Positions 1-5,554 of a stretch of 5,554 nt of DNA are shown here, one piece after another; position 1 is the stretch's first letter, and each line of letters starts with the position of its first letter. The DNA comes from Planctomycetaceae bacterium UBA6894. GTDB lineage: Bacteria > Planctomycetota > Planctomycetia > Gemmatales > Gemmataceae. The DNA is taken from the NCBI GenBank assembly GCA_002451275.1, contig DKBS01000003.1, positions 866 to 6,419 of the forward strand. Direction: 5' to 3'. The translations under genes were made by a program, and so were the position numbers. The notes under the pieces were generated by a model. The model was not told the DNA's origin, did no database searches, and saw nothing but the letters and a program-made list of their open reading frames with translations.

Positions 1-84
1 GGTGCTACCACTTTGCCCGGAACCATCGGTAACCGGCCCGGTGGTGCTACCACTTTGCCCGGAACCATTGGTAACCGGCCGGGA
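1..84 (+). repeat. Two-copy 42-base in-frame tandem repeat
   Basis: Copies at 1-42 and 43-84 each encode GATTLPGTIGNRPG. By eye they differ at three bases (atc/att, ccc/ccg, ggt/gga), all synonymous third positions, so 39 of 42 bases match. The array starts exactly at the window edge and may extend upstream. The near identity points to recent duplication by slippage or unequal recombination inside the coding sequence. Confidence 0.9.
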
Positions 85-1755
85 ATCAGGCCGCCTGGCG
101 GTGGTGTCGCAACCCTTCCCGGGAACATTGGCGGAGCCGGCAATCTGCCAGGGAATATCGGGGGCACACGCCCCGGAGGAAACATTAAACCGGGTACCAT
201 TGGCGGGGGAATCGCCGGTCCCGGTGGAGCCACAACACTTCCAGGCAATTTGGGTGGTTATGGAAACCGGCCCGGCATCAATTGGCCCAACCGCCCCGGT
301 TCAGGCAACGGGTCTGGCATCAACATCGGGAACGGTAACCGGCCGAATTGGGGCGGATCCGGCAACGGATCAGGGATCAACATTGGCAATGGCAACCGGC
401 CCAACGTGAATTGGAAGCCAGGCATCAATAACAACGGAAACATCAACACCGTTGTGAACAACCAGCACCAGAATAATTTCCTCCAGCAGAACAACACTAT
501 CAACAGCTTCAACGCTGGTGGTGGCAACTGGGGGTACGGAAACTGGGGCGGTGGCGGATACGGGCCGTACTACGGCCGCAACGGCTGGTTTGGGGCGGCT
601 GTTGCCGACTACGGCACCGCATACTGCGGGAACTACGCCATGTGGAATCGCAGTTACCACCCCTGGTACAACGGGTGCTGGGGTGGTTACGGAGTGGCTG
701 ACGCCGTCGGTTGGGGCCTTGGTACGGCCGCGGTCCTCGGGGTTGGGGCGTGGGGGTTGAACTCCATGGCCTACAACTTCGGCTACAGCAACTACGTCAA
801 CCCGTTCTATACGGCACCCACCGTAGCCACCCAACCCTATGTCGATTACTCGCAGCCAGTGATCAACGTGGTGCAGGCCGCACCAGCCACCGCCGACGGG
901 AGCGACCAGCCGGTGGCTCCCCCGCCCATTCCCGAATCGGCGGCACAAACCTTTGACAAGGCTGTGGAGGCCTTCCGCCAGGGTGACTATCAAGGAGCGC
1001 TGCAAACCACCGAGGCAGCCATGAAGGAGTTCCCCAAGGACCCCGTCATGCATGAGTTCCGGGCCCTTTGCCTGTTCGCCCTGAAGGATTACGCGCCGGC
1101 GGCTGCGGCTGTCCACGCGCTTTTGGCGAGTGGCCCCGGTTGGAACTGGAGCACGCTGAGTTCGCTTTATTCCGACATCAACGTGTACGGAAAGCAGCTC
1201 AACGCACTGGAAGACCGTTGCGCAGCCAACCCAAATGAAACCGCCTCCCTCTTCCTGCTGGCTTACCACGCGACCACCGCGGGTGACACCGAAACATCGC
1301 GCAAGGTGCTGGCCAAGCTCCGCAAGCTGCTGCCAGATGACGCCGTGGTGAACAACCTCTGGCAAACCTCGGGCGGTGACCAACCGGCCGCGGCAGCCAA
1401 GGAAGGGGAAGCCCCCAAGGAGCCGGAAAAGCCGGCTGAACAACCCAAAGAACCGGAACCCGCCAAGGACATCCAGCTCGACATCACCGGAGACTGGAAG
1501 GCGAACAAACCGGACGGTGGCTCCATCGGTCTGAAAATCAAAGCCGATGGTTCCTTTGTTTGGACCATTGAAGACAAGGCCGGGAAAAAGGATTCTTTCG
1601 ACGGCAACTTCACCCTGGATGAGGACCTGATGGCCCTCAACCGCAAAAGTGGAGGAGCGCTGATGGGACGGGTCACCGCCCTTTCGGAAAAGTCATTCCT
1701 TTTCAAAATGGTTGGTGGCCCCCCCAATGACCCGGGTCTGACTTTCAACAAATAA
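1..1755 (+). CDS. Gly/Asn/Pro-rich repeat protein with TPR-like helices and C-terminal lipocalin-like beta domain (5' partial)
   Basis: The frame is open from base 1 to the TAA at 1753-1755. It shows 584 residues, and the true start and any signal peptide lie upstream; the TTG at 13 is only an in-repeat codon. Visible residues 1-140 are low-complexity Gly/Asn/Pro/Arg repeats (LPGTIG, NRPG, INIGNGNRP). Residues about 141-170 are Asn/Gln-rich, and 171-230 are Gly with many Trp/Tyr. Residues 235-253 form a hydrophobic glycine-spaced stretch (AVGWGLGTAAVLGVGAWGL). Two consecutive TPR-like units fit about 314-347 and 348-381, with a third at about 413-447. A Pro/Glu/Lys/Ala linker (461-490) leads to a beta-rich domain (about 493-584) opening with ITGDW and ending PGLTF. 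I recall similar architectures in planctomycete proteins of unknown function. A cell-envelope scaffold or adhesion role is inference only. The gene ends 19 bases before a strong terminator and looks like the last gene of its unit. Confidence 0.85.
   Translation, partial: GATTLPGTIGNRPGGATTLPGTIGNRPGIRPPGGGVATLPGNIGGAGNLPGNIGGTRPGGNIKPGTIGGGIAGPGGATTLPGNLGGYGNRPGINWPNRPGSGNGSGINIGNGNRPNWGGSGNGSGINIGNGNRPNVNWKPGINNNGNINTVVNNQHQNNFLQQNNTINSFNAGGGNWGYGNWGGGGYGPYYGRNGWFGAAVADYGTAYCGNYAMWNRSYHPWYNGCWGGYGVADAVGWGLGTAAVLGVGAWGLNSMAYNFGYSNYVNPFYTAPTVATQPYVDYSQPVINVVQAAPATADGSDQPVAPPPIPESAAQTFDKAVEAFRQGDYQGALQTTEAAMKEFPKDPVMHEFRALCLFALKDYAPAAAAVHALLASGPGWNWSTLSSLYSDINVYGKQLNALEDRCAANPNETASLFLLAYHATTAGDTETSRKVLAKLRKLLPDDAVVNNLWQTSGGDQPAAAAKEGEAPKEPEKPAEQPKEPEPAKDIQLDITGDWKANKPDGGSIGLKIKADGSFVWTIEDKAGKKDSFDGNFTLDEDLMALNRKSGGALMGRVTALSEKSFLFKMVGGPPNDPGLTFNK
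13..255 (+). repeat. Degenerate array of PG[T/N][I/L]G peptide motifs
   Basis: The hexapeptide LPGTIG or a close variant recurs at 13-30, 55-72, 115-132 (LPGNIG), 145-162 (LPGNIG), 187-204 (KPGTIG) and 238-255 (LPGNLG). Spacing is irregular (33-60 bases), with Gly, Pro, Asn and Arg between. The first two occurrences belong to the 42-base tandem repeat; the others are decayed or independently expanded units of the same theme. Confidence 0.7.
301..414 (+). repeat. Two-copy 57-base in-frame repeat encoding SGNGSGINIGNGNRPN
   Basis: Units lie at 301-357 and 358-414, each 19 codons. The first 16 codons specify the same residues in both copies but differ by about ten synonymous changes and no amino acid change. 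The last three residues diverge (WGG versus VNW). This is an older duplication than the 42-base repeat at the left edge. Confidence 0.85.
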
Positions 1756-1774
1756 GGCCCCGCAACCCACCCCC

Positions 1775-1815
1775 AAGCCGGCCCGGAACCAGAGAGGTCC
1801 GGGCCGGCTTCTTTT
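1775..1815 (+). terminator. Intrinsic terminator after the repeat/TPR gene
   Basis: A perfect 13-base-pair GC-rich stem pairs 1775-1787 (aagccggcccgga) with 1798-1810 (tccgggccggctt). The loop can tighten by a further CC/GG pairing past one bulged A. A short T-rich tail (ttctttt) follows. It begins 19 bases after the stop codon. On the minus strand the hairpin is followed by G-rich sequence, so it should act only on plus-strand transcripts. Confidence 0.85.
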
Positions 1816-1877
1816 GTGCACATCCTCCCTGGTTCCAAAACGACTCAACCTCCCTGCCCGGGGAACGTTTTTTTTGC

Positions 1878-1883
1878 CATAAT
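1878..1883 (+). promoter_or_regulatory. Possible -10 element for the ABC-F gene
   Basis: The hexamer cataat matches the sigma-70 -10 consensus at five of six positions and sits about 38 bases before the ATG at 1922, just after a run of eight T. No convincing -35 element is seen at 16-18 bases upstream (ctgccc or tgcccg). A promoter is expected somewhere here because a strong terminator separates the gene from its upstream neighbour, but this exact site is a guess. Confidence 0.25.
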
Positions 1884-1921
1884 TGGCTTTTTGCCCCCCT
1901 TGGTTTCGGACAAGTTTCGTC

Positions 1922-3706
1922 ATGCCGCCCCTGATCACCATCCGCAAGGCCTGCAAAAGTTACGGGGATCAGGTTCTCCTCGACAACGCCGATGTCACTA
2001 TTTCCGATTCGGTGAAAGTGGGCTTCATGGGGCGCAATGGTGCCGGCAAAAGCACCCTGCTCCGCATTATTCTGGGCGAAGAAGAACTCGACAGCGGCGA
2101 GATCATCCTGCACCCTTCCCTACGCTTGGGGTACCTGCGGCAGCATGACCCCTTCCAGCCCGGTGAGACCGCCCTCGATTTTCTCATGCGAGACAGCGGC
2201 AAACCCGACTGGAAGTGCGGCGAAGTGGCGGGACGGTTCGAGTTGAAAGGTTCCTACCTGAACGGCCCCATCTCGGCCATGTCAGGCGGTTGGCAAACCC
2301 GCGTCAAGCTTGCTGCCCTGCTGCTGCACGAGCCCAACTTGCTGCTGCTGGACGAGCCGACCAACTTCCTGGACCTGCGCACCCAGATCCTGCTGGAGCA
2401 CTTCCTGCGCGATTTCCGCGCTGGGGCGCTCATCGTTTCCCACGACCGCTCCTTCCTGATGGCCACCTGTGAGCAGACGCTGGACCTGTCACGGGGCAAG
2501 CTGACCTACTTTCCGGGCAAGGCTGACCTATTCCTTGAGCATCAGAAGGAAAAGCGACTCCACGAGGAGCGCACCAACCAGGCCATCCTTTCGAAGATGC
2601 GTCACCTGGAGGATTTCATTGCCCGCAACAAGGCGCGCGCGGCAACCGCCAAGCTGGCCCAATCCAAGAGCAAGCAACTGGAAAAGCTTGAATTGACAGA
2701 GATTGACGCCGACCTCCCCACAGCCAACATCCGCGCCCCCAAGGTGGAACCGCGCAAAGGGTGCGCCCTGCGCTGCAAGGAAATGTCGATCGGCTATCCC
2801 GAGCGAATTATTGCCAATGATGTGAACCTGGAAATCGACCACGGTTCCCGCGTCGCGATTGTTGGAGACAACGGACAAGGCAAAACCACTTTTCTGCGAA
2901 CTGTTGTGGAATCACTCAAGCCCATCCAAGGTGAGGCCCGCTGGGGGCACGGCTGCAAGTTGGGTGTTTACGCCCAGCATGTTTACACCAGTCTGCCACC
3001 CAAGATGACGGTGCTTGACTACCTGCACCAGAAAGCCGCCCGGGGAAAAAAGGACCAGGAAATTCTGGATATCGCCGGAGCGTTTCTCTTCCGTGGTCCG
3101 GCTGCCCGCAAGGATATTTCAGTACTTTCCGGCGGTGAGCGGGCCCGTTTGTGCATGGCCAGCCTGCTGCTGAGCGAATGCAACGTTTTGATCCTGGATG
3201 AACCGGGCAACCACCTCGATGTGGACACCGTCGAGGCACTGGCCGAGGCACTCGTCGAATTCGAGGGGACAGTCATCTTCACCAGTCACGATCGCCATTT
3301 CATGGGGCGGGTCGCATCGTGCGTGGTGGAGGTCCGTGACGGGAAGGTCCTGCATTACAACGGCAGCTACGAGAATTACGTGACGCGGGTCAACGACGAG
3401 ATTGAAGCCGGTGAGCGGGCAGCAGGAATCCGATTGGCCAAGGCTCCGACCGAGGTAAGCCAGGCAAGCAAAACCGCCACCGGGCGATCGGCCGACCCGG
3501 AAAAAGAAATCAAGCAGGTAGAGAAAAACATCGCCCGCCTGGACGGCCAGAAAAAGGCCCTTGCCGCCAAATCAAAAACTACCTCTGACACCGAGGAAGG
3601 ATTGCGCATCCTGGCGGAAATCGAATCCGTCTCCGCCGAACTTTCCGCCAATGAGGACCGCTGGGCCCAACTGCACGCCCAGATCGAAGGCTACGATCTG
3701 GAATGA
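1922..3706 (+). CDS. ABC-F family ATP-binding protein (ribosome-associated, Uup/YheS-like layout)
   Basis: This 594-residue protein has two ABC ATPase domains and no membrane segment, the ABC-F layout. Domain 1: Walker A GRNGAGKST (37-45), Q-loop Q74, signature SGGWQ (121-125), Walker B LLLLDEP with D144/E145, switch H174. The linker, about 195-265, is rich in Lys/Arg/Ala/Gln (ARAATAKLAQSKSKQLEKLE), as expected for the segment that reaches the ribosomal P-site tRNA. Domain 2: Walker A GDNGQGKTT (315-323), Q352, signature LSGGERA (402-408), Walker B ILDEP with D426/E427, switch H456. Residues about 524-594 form a charged coiled-coil-like tail similar in position to that of Uup. Only about 75 residues separate Walker A from the signature in domain 1, leaving no room for an EttA-type arm. 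By family knowledge it should bind ribosomal E sites and help translation; a DNA-related Uup role or antibiotic protection cannot be excluded. ATG 1922 is preferred to TTG 1883 because the domain begins right after it; no clear Shine-Dalgarno is present. Confidence 0.93.
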   Translation: MPPLITIRKACKSYGDQVLLDNADVTISDSVKVGFMGRNGAGKSTLLRIILGEEELDSGEIILHPSLRLGYLRQHDPFQPGETALDFLMRDSGKPDWKCGEVAGRFELKGSYLNGPISAMSGGWQTRVKLAALLLHEPNLLLLDEPTNFLDLRTQILLEHFLRDFRAGALIVSHDRSFLMATCEQTLDLSRGKLTYFPGKADLFLEHQKEKRLHEERTNQAILSKMRHLEDFIARNKARAATAKLAQSKSKQLEKLELTEIDADLPTANIRAPKVEPRKGCALRCKEMSIGYPERIIANDVNLEIDHGSRVAIVGDNGQGKTTFLRTVVESLKPIQGEARWGHGCKLGVYAQHVYTSLPPKMTVLDYLHQKAARGKKDQEILDIAGAFLFRGPAARKDISVLSGGERARLCMASLLLSECNVLILDEPGNHLDVDTVEALAEALVEFEGTVIFTSHDRHFMGRVASCVVEVRDGKVLHYNGSYENYVTRVNDEIEAGERAAGIRLAKAPTEVSQASKTATGRSADPEKEIKQVEKNIARLDGQKKALAAKSKTTSDTEEGLRILAEIESVSAELSANEDRWAQLHAQIEGYDLE

Positions 3707-3709
3707 TCT

Positions 3710-3745
3710 GCCTTTCGCCTGTTCCAAGGCTCTTCCCGGTTTTTT
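3710..3745 (+). terminator. Weak candidate terminator between convergent genes
   Basis: Only 37 bases separate the ABC-F stop from the stop of the opposing amidase gene. A 5-base-pair stem (gcctt 3710-3714 with aaggc 3726-3730, 11-base loop) is followed nine bases later by six T (3740-3745). The stem is short and the T run is offset, so this is a poor intrinsic terminator. Termination may depend on Rho or on sequence inside the opposing gene. Confidence 0.2.
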
Positions 3746-5366
3746 ATTTCCCTGATACAGTCGGCAAATACTTTGGCGCACTTCTGGCTTTGGTTGCCTG
3801 CTCAAAGGCATAGGCAATTCTCAACAGAGTCGCCTCGGTCCAGGCTCTACCAGCGAACATGATGGCGACGGGCAAACCATTCACTATTCCCGCCGGGACG
3901 GAAATGCTGGGGTAGCCCGCCACGGCGGCCAAAGAGATCAGGTCATAGCCACCGGAGGAACTGTCTCCTGATATCAGATTGGTCAAGCCTGCTGGGCCGC
4001 TGCATGGGCCCACGATGGCATCCAGCCCAAGTTTGTCCATCACCCGGTCGATTCCCTTTTCACGGGTGACACTTCGGCAACGGGCCAGGGCTTTCTGGTA
4101 TTCCTGACTATCCAGGCCACCCTTGGAAGCGACTTCTTCCAAAAATTCCTGTCCAAAGTAGCGCAATTCCCGATCGGCATTCTTCTTGTTGAATGCAATG
4201 ACATCCTCAACGGTTTTCACCGGAGAAGCCGGGCCCAATCCGGCAAGGTAGGCGTTCAGCCCGGCCTTCATCTCGTATTGGAGCACGGTCACCTCGGCGC
4301 CGCCCCACCTCCCACCCTTGGGCAAATCCGTGGTTTCAACCAGAACGGCCCCGTGTTCCCGCAACAACTCGAAAGCCTTGGTCAAAATGGGATCGACTTT
4401 CTCGTGAAAATCCAGGTAGTTCTTTGCCACGCCCAGGCGGACTCCCCTCAAAGCGTCAGGCTTCAGTTCCCTCGTGTAATCGGTCGGCAAGGCAGCAGGG
4501 CGGCTGGCCAGTAAATCCGTCTTTTCCGCCGGGTCCATTCCCACCATGCCGCCCAGCAAGAGGGCGGCATCCCGAACCGTGCGAGCCATGGGCCCGGCGG
4601 TGTCCTGGGAATAGGCGATTGGAATGATGCCAGATCGGCTGACCAAGCCAACCGTTGGTTTGAATCCCACCACCCCATTGTGCGCGGCGGGGGACAAAAT
4701 GCTGCCGTCCGTTTCCGTACCCACCGCTGCCGCACACAGGCTGGCAGCCACCGCGACGGCTGAACCGGAACTGGATCCAGAGGGATTCCGGTCCAGGGCG
4801 TGGGGATTTTTGGTCAAGCCACCTCGCCCGCTCCAGCCACTGGTGGACTTGGTACTGCGGGCATTTGCCCATTCGCTTAGGTTGGTTTTGCCTAAGATCA
4901 CCGCCCCGGCTCGGCGCAAGCGCTGAACAATCCACGCGTCCTTGGTCGGCTTGGGCGAGCCCAACAAGGCCAGCGAGCCCGCGGTGCTGGACATTTTGTC
5001 GGCTGTGTCGATGTTGTCCTTGATCAGGATGGGGATCCCGTGCAGGGGTCCACGGGCCCCTTTTTCCTTGCGCTCCCGATCGAGTTGGTCCGCTATGGCT
5101 ACCGCTTCGGGATTGACTTCGATCACACTATTCAGGGCCGGCCCCTTGCGATCGATCAGTTCGATGCGGTCCAAATACGCCTGAACCAATTGGCGCGAGG
5201 TGACCTTTCCCGACGCCAGTTCATCCACCAGCGTGGAAAGGTCCCTCTCTTCCACGGGCAGACCAGTTGGGCTTTGGCCCAGCAATGCCGACTTGCAAGG
5301 GTCCAGAATCGCAGCGGCTGCCCCGCCAACCAAAAACCCGCGCCTTGAGATTGGACTGGTTTTCAT
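3744..5366 (-). CDS. Tat-exported amidase-signature family hydrolase (peptide amidase-like)
   Basis: This 540-residue protein hydrolyses amide bonds by family membership; the substrate is unknown. The N-terminus MKTSPISRRGFLVGG carries a twin-arginine motif (R8-R9) and a hydrophobic, Ala-rich stretch to about residue 21, predicting folded export by Tat. The amidase-signature triad is complete: K116 in LIKDNID, cis-Ser S198 in PSGSSSGSA, nucleophile S222 in GTETDGSI. The S198-S222 spacing of 24 equals that in GatA and peptide amidase. The GTETDGS motif and following GFKPTVGLVSRSGIIPI and QDTAGPMARTV resemble secreted peptide amidases more than GatA, which has TGGS. The C-terminal GYPSISVPAG region is also conserved. 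ATG at 5366 is chosen over TTG at 5396 because it places the RR motif at the usual distance. No lipobox surrounds C24 and no strong Shine-Dalgarno is visible. The roughly 100 bases upstream, to the tRNA terminator, contain no gene. It is convergent with the ABC-F gene and not linked to it functionally. Confidence 0.93.
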   Translation of the reverse strand: MKTSPISRRGFLVGGAAAAILDPCKSALLGQSPTGLPVEERDLSTLVDELASGKVTSRQLVQAYLDRIELIDRKGPALNSVIEVNPEAVAIADQLDRERKEKGARGPLHGIPILIKDNIDTADKMSSTAGSLALLGSPKPTKDAWIVQRLRRAGAVILGKTNLSEWANARSTKSTSGWSGRGGLTKNPHALDRNPSGSSSGSAVAVAASLCAAAVGTETDGSILSPAAHNGVVGFKPTVGLVSRSGIIPIAYSQDTAGPMARTVRDAALLLGGMVGMDPAEKTDLLASRPAALPTDYTRELKPDALRGVRLGVAKNYLDFHEKVDPILTKAFELLREHGAVLVETTDLPKGGRWGGAEVTVLQYEMKAGLNAYLAGLGPASPVKTVEDVIAFNKKNADRELRYFGQEFLEEVASKGGLDSQEYQKALARCRSVTREKGIDRVMDKLGLDAIVGPCSGPAGLTNLISGDSSSGGYDLISLAAVAGYPSISVPAGIVNGLPVAIMFAGRAWTEATLLRIAYAFEQATKARSAPKYLPTVSGK

Positions 5367-5472
5367 AGAGGTCAGGCCCGGAATAAAGGTTTCCAAAAAA
5401 CAGATCGATCGTACCCCACTGAATATCCGTCAGGGGTCGGTCATGCACCAGACTTTGCTTTGCAGCTCTGCC

Positions 5473-5519
5473 AAAAAAACAGAAGCCGCAAGCCCTTGTT
5501 TTACAAGAACTTGCGGCTT
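5473..5519 (-). terminator. Intrinsic terminator downstream of the tRNA gene
   Basis: A perfect 10-base-pair outer stem pairs 5483-5492 (aagccgcaag) with 5510-5519 (cttgcggctt). A symmetrical two-by-two mismatch follows, then a 5-base-pair inner stem (5495-5499 with 5503-5507) with a TTT loop. Read on the minus strand, the hairpin is followed after a short spacer by seven T (plus-strand A run 5473-5479). It begins 12 bases beyond the tRNA 3' end, so it most likely ends the tRNA transcript and insulates the amidase gene. Confidence 0.85.
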
Positions 5520-5531
5520 TCATTTGAAAAT

Positions 5532-5554
5532 TCGGGGCAACAGGATTCGAACCT
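5532..5554 (-). tRNA. tRNA 3' end, probably tRNA-Pro (partial, cut by window edge)
   Basis: Read on the minus strand, the last 23 bases give the 3' half of a T arm (AGG, loop TTCGAAT, CCTGT), then acceptor strand TGCCCCG and discriminator A. The 5' half, including the anticodon, lies beyond the window. The acceptor implies a first base pair C1-G72 followed by A73. In bacteria G72 and A73 are proline identity elements, and C1-G72 is uncommon among other elongator tRNAs, so tRNA-Pro is the best guess. CCA is not encoded (ATT follows), so a CCA-adding enzyme would be required. That this is a tRNA is much surer than its amino acid. Confidence 0.8.

Noticed and set aside
1..414. Repeat cluster as a possible CRISPR array
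   Set aside because: The repeats are multiples of three, stay in the coding frame, differ mostly at third positions and are not separated by unique spacers of constant length.
370..1443. Long minus-strand open frame (357 codons) opposite the repeat/TPR gene
   Set aside because: The plus-strand frame has recognisable TPR-like units, in-frame repeats with synonymous differences and a conserved-looking C-terminal domain. The minus-strand translation shows no recognisable motif and is explained by the biased, GC-rich codons of the real gene.
1883..1921. Upstream TTG start for the ABC-F gene adding 13 residues
   Set aside because: The ABC domain starts immediately after the ATG at 1922, the extra residues fit no ABC-F N-terminus, and the TTG lies within the likely promoter region.
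3680..3700. Perfect 7-base-pair hairpin (cagatcg/cgatctg) at the end of the ABC-F gene
   Set aside because: It lies inside the coding sequence and is not followed by a T run on either strand, so it is not a credible terminator and may be chance.
4456..4935. Open frames in other frames overlapping the amidase gene, such as a 159-codon minus-strand frame
   Set aside because: They overlap the catalytic core of a clearly recognisable amidase and show no family motifs; they are shadow frames.
5283..5306. Cys24 of the amidase as a possible lipoprotein anchor
   Set aside because: The residues before it (LDP) do not fit the lipobox consensus, which needs a small residue just before the Cys.
5367..5396. 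TTG start for the amidase adding 10 residues
   Set aside because: It would push the twin-arginine motif further from the N-terminus; the ATG at 5366 gives a typical Tat signal peptide.

Overview
The window reads as bacterial chromosomal DNA of moderately high GC, most likely from a planctomycete (Gemmatales/Gemmataceae-like). This is an inference from three things. The first gene joins a Gly/Asn/Pro-rich 'NRPG' repeat tail to TPR-like helices and a small C-terminal beta domain, a combination I associate with that phylum. The genes have weak or absent Shine-Dalgarno sequences. The tRNA at the right edge does not encode CCA. No taxonomic marker gene is present, so the assignment is tentative.

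Layout, left to right. Positions 1-1755 (+) hold the 3' part of a repeat-rich, probably exported TPR protein whose start lies outside the window. A strong intrinsic terminator follows at 1775-1815. Positions 1922-3706 (+) hold a complete ABC-F family ATPase (two nucleotide-binding domains, a short basic linker and a C-terminal coiled coil), predicted to act on ribosomes. A 37-base gap separates it from a convergent gene at 3744-5366 (-), an amidase-signature hydrolase with a twin-arginine (Tat) signal peptide and an intact Ser-cisSer-Lys triad. Upstream of the amidase, on the same strand, lies the 3' end of a tRNA (probably tRNA-Pro, 5532-5554, cut by the window edge) with its own terminator at 5473-5519.

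The genes do not look like a single pathway or operon. The terminators and convergent orientation suggest independent transcription units: an envelope-type repeat protein, a translation factor, an exported amide hydrolase and a tRNA. I see no mobile element, CRISPR array, phage gene or defence system. The most interesting part is the repeat region of the first gene, where an older duplication has changed at many synonymous sites while the peptide stayed the same. The remaining findings are modest.
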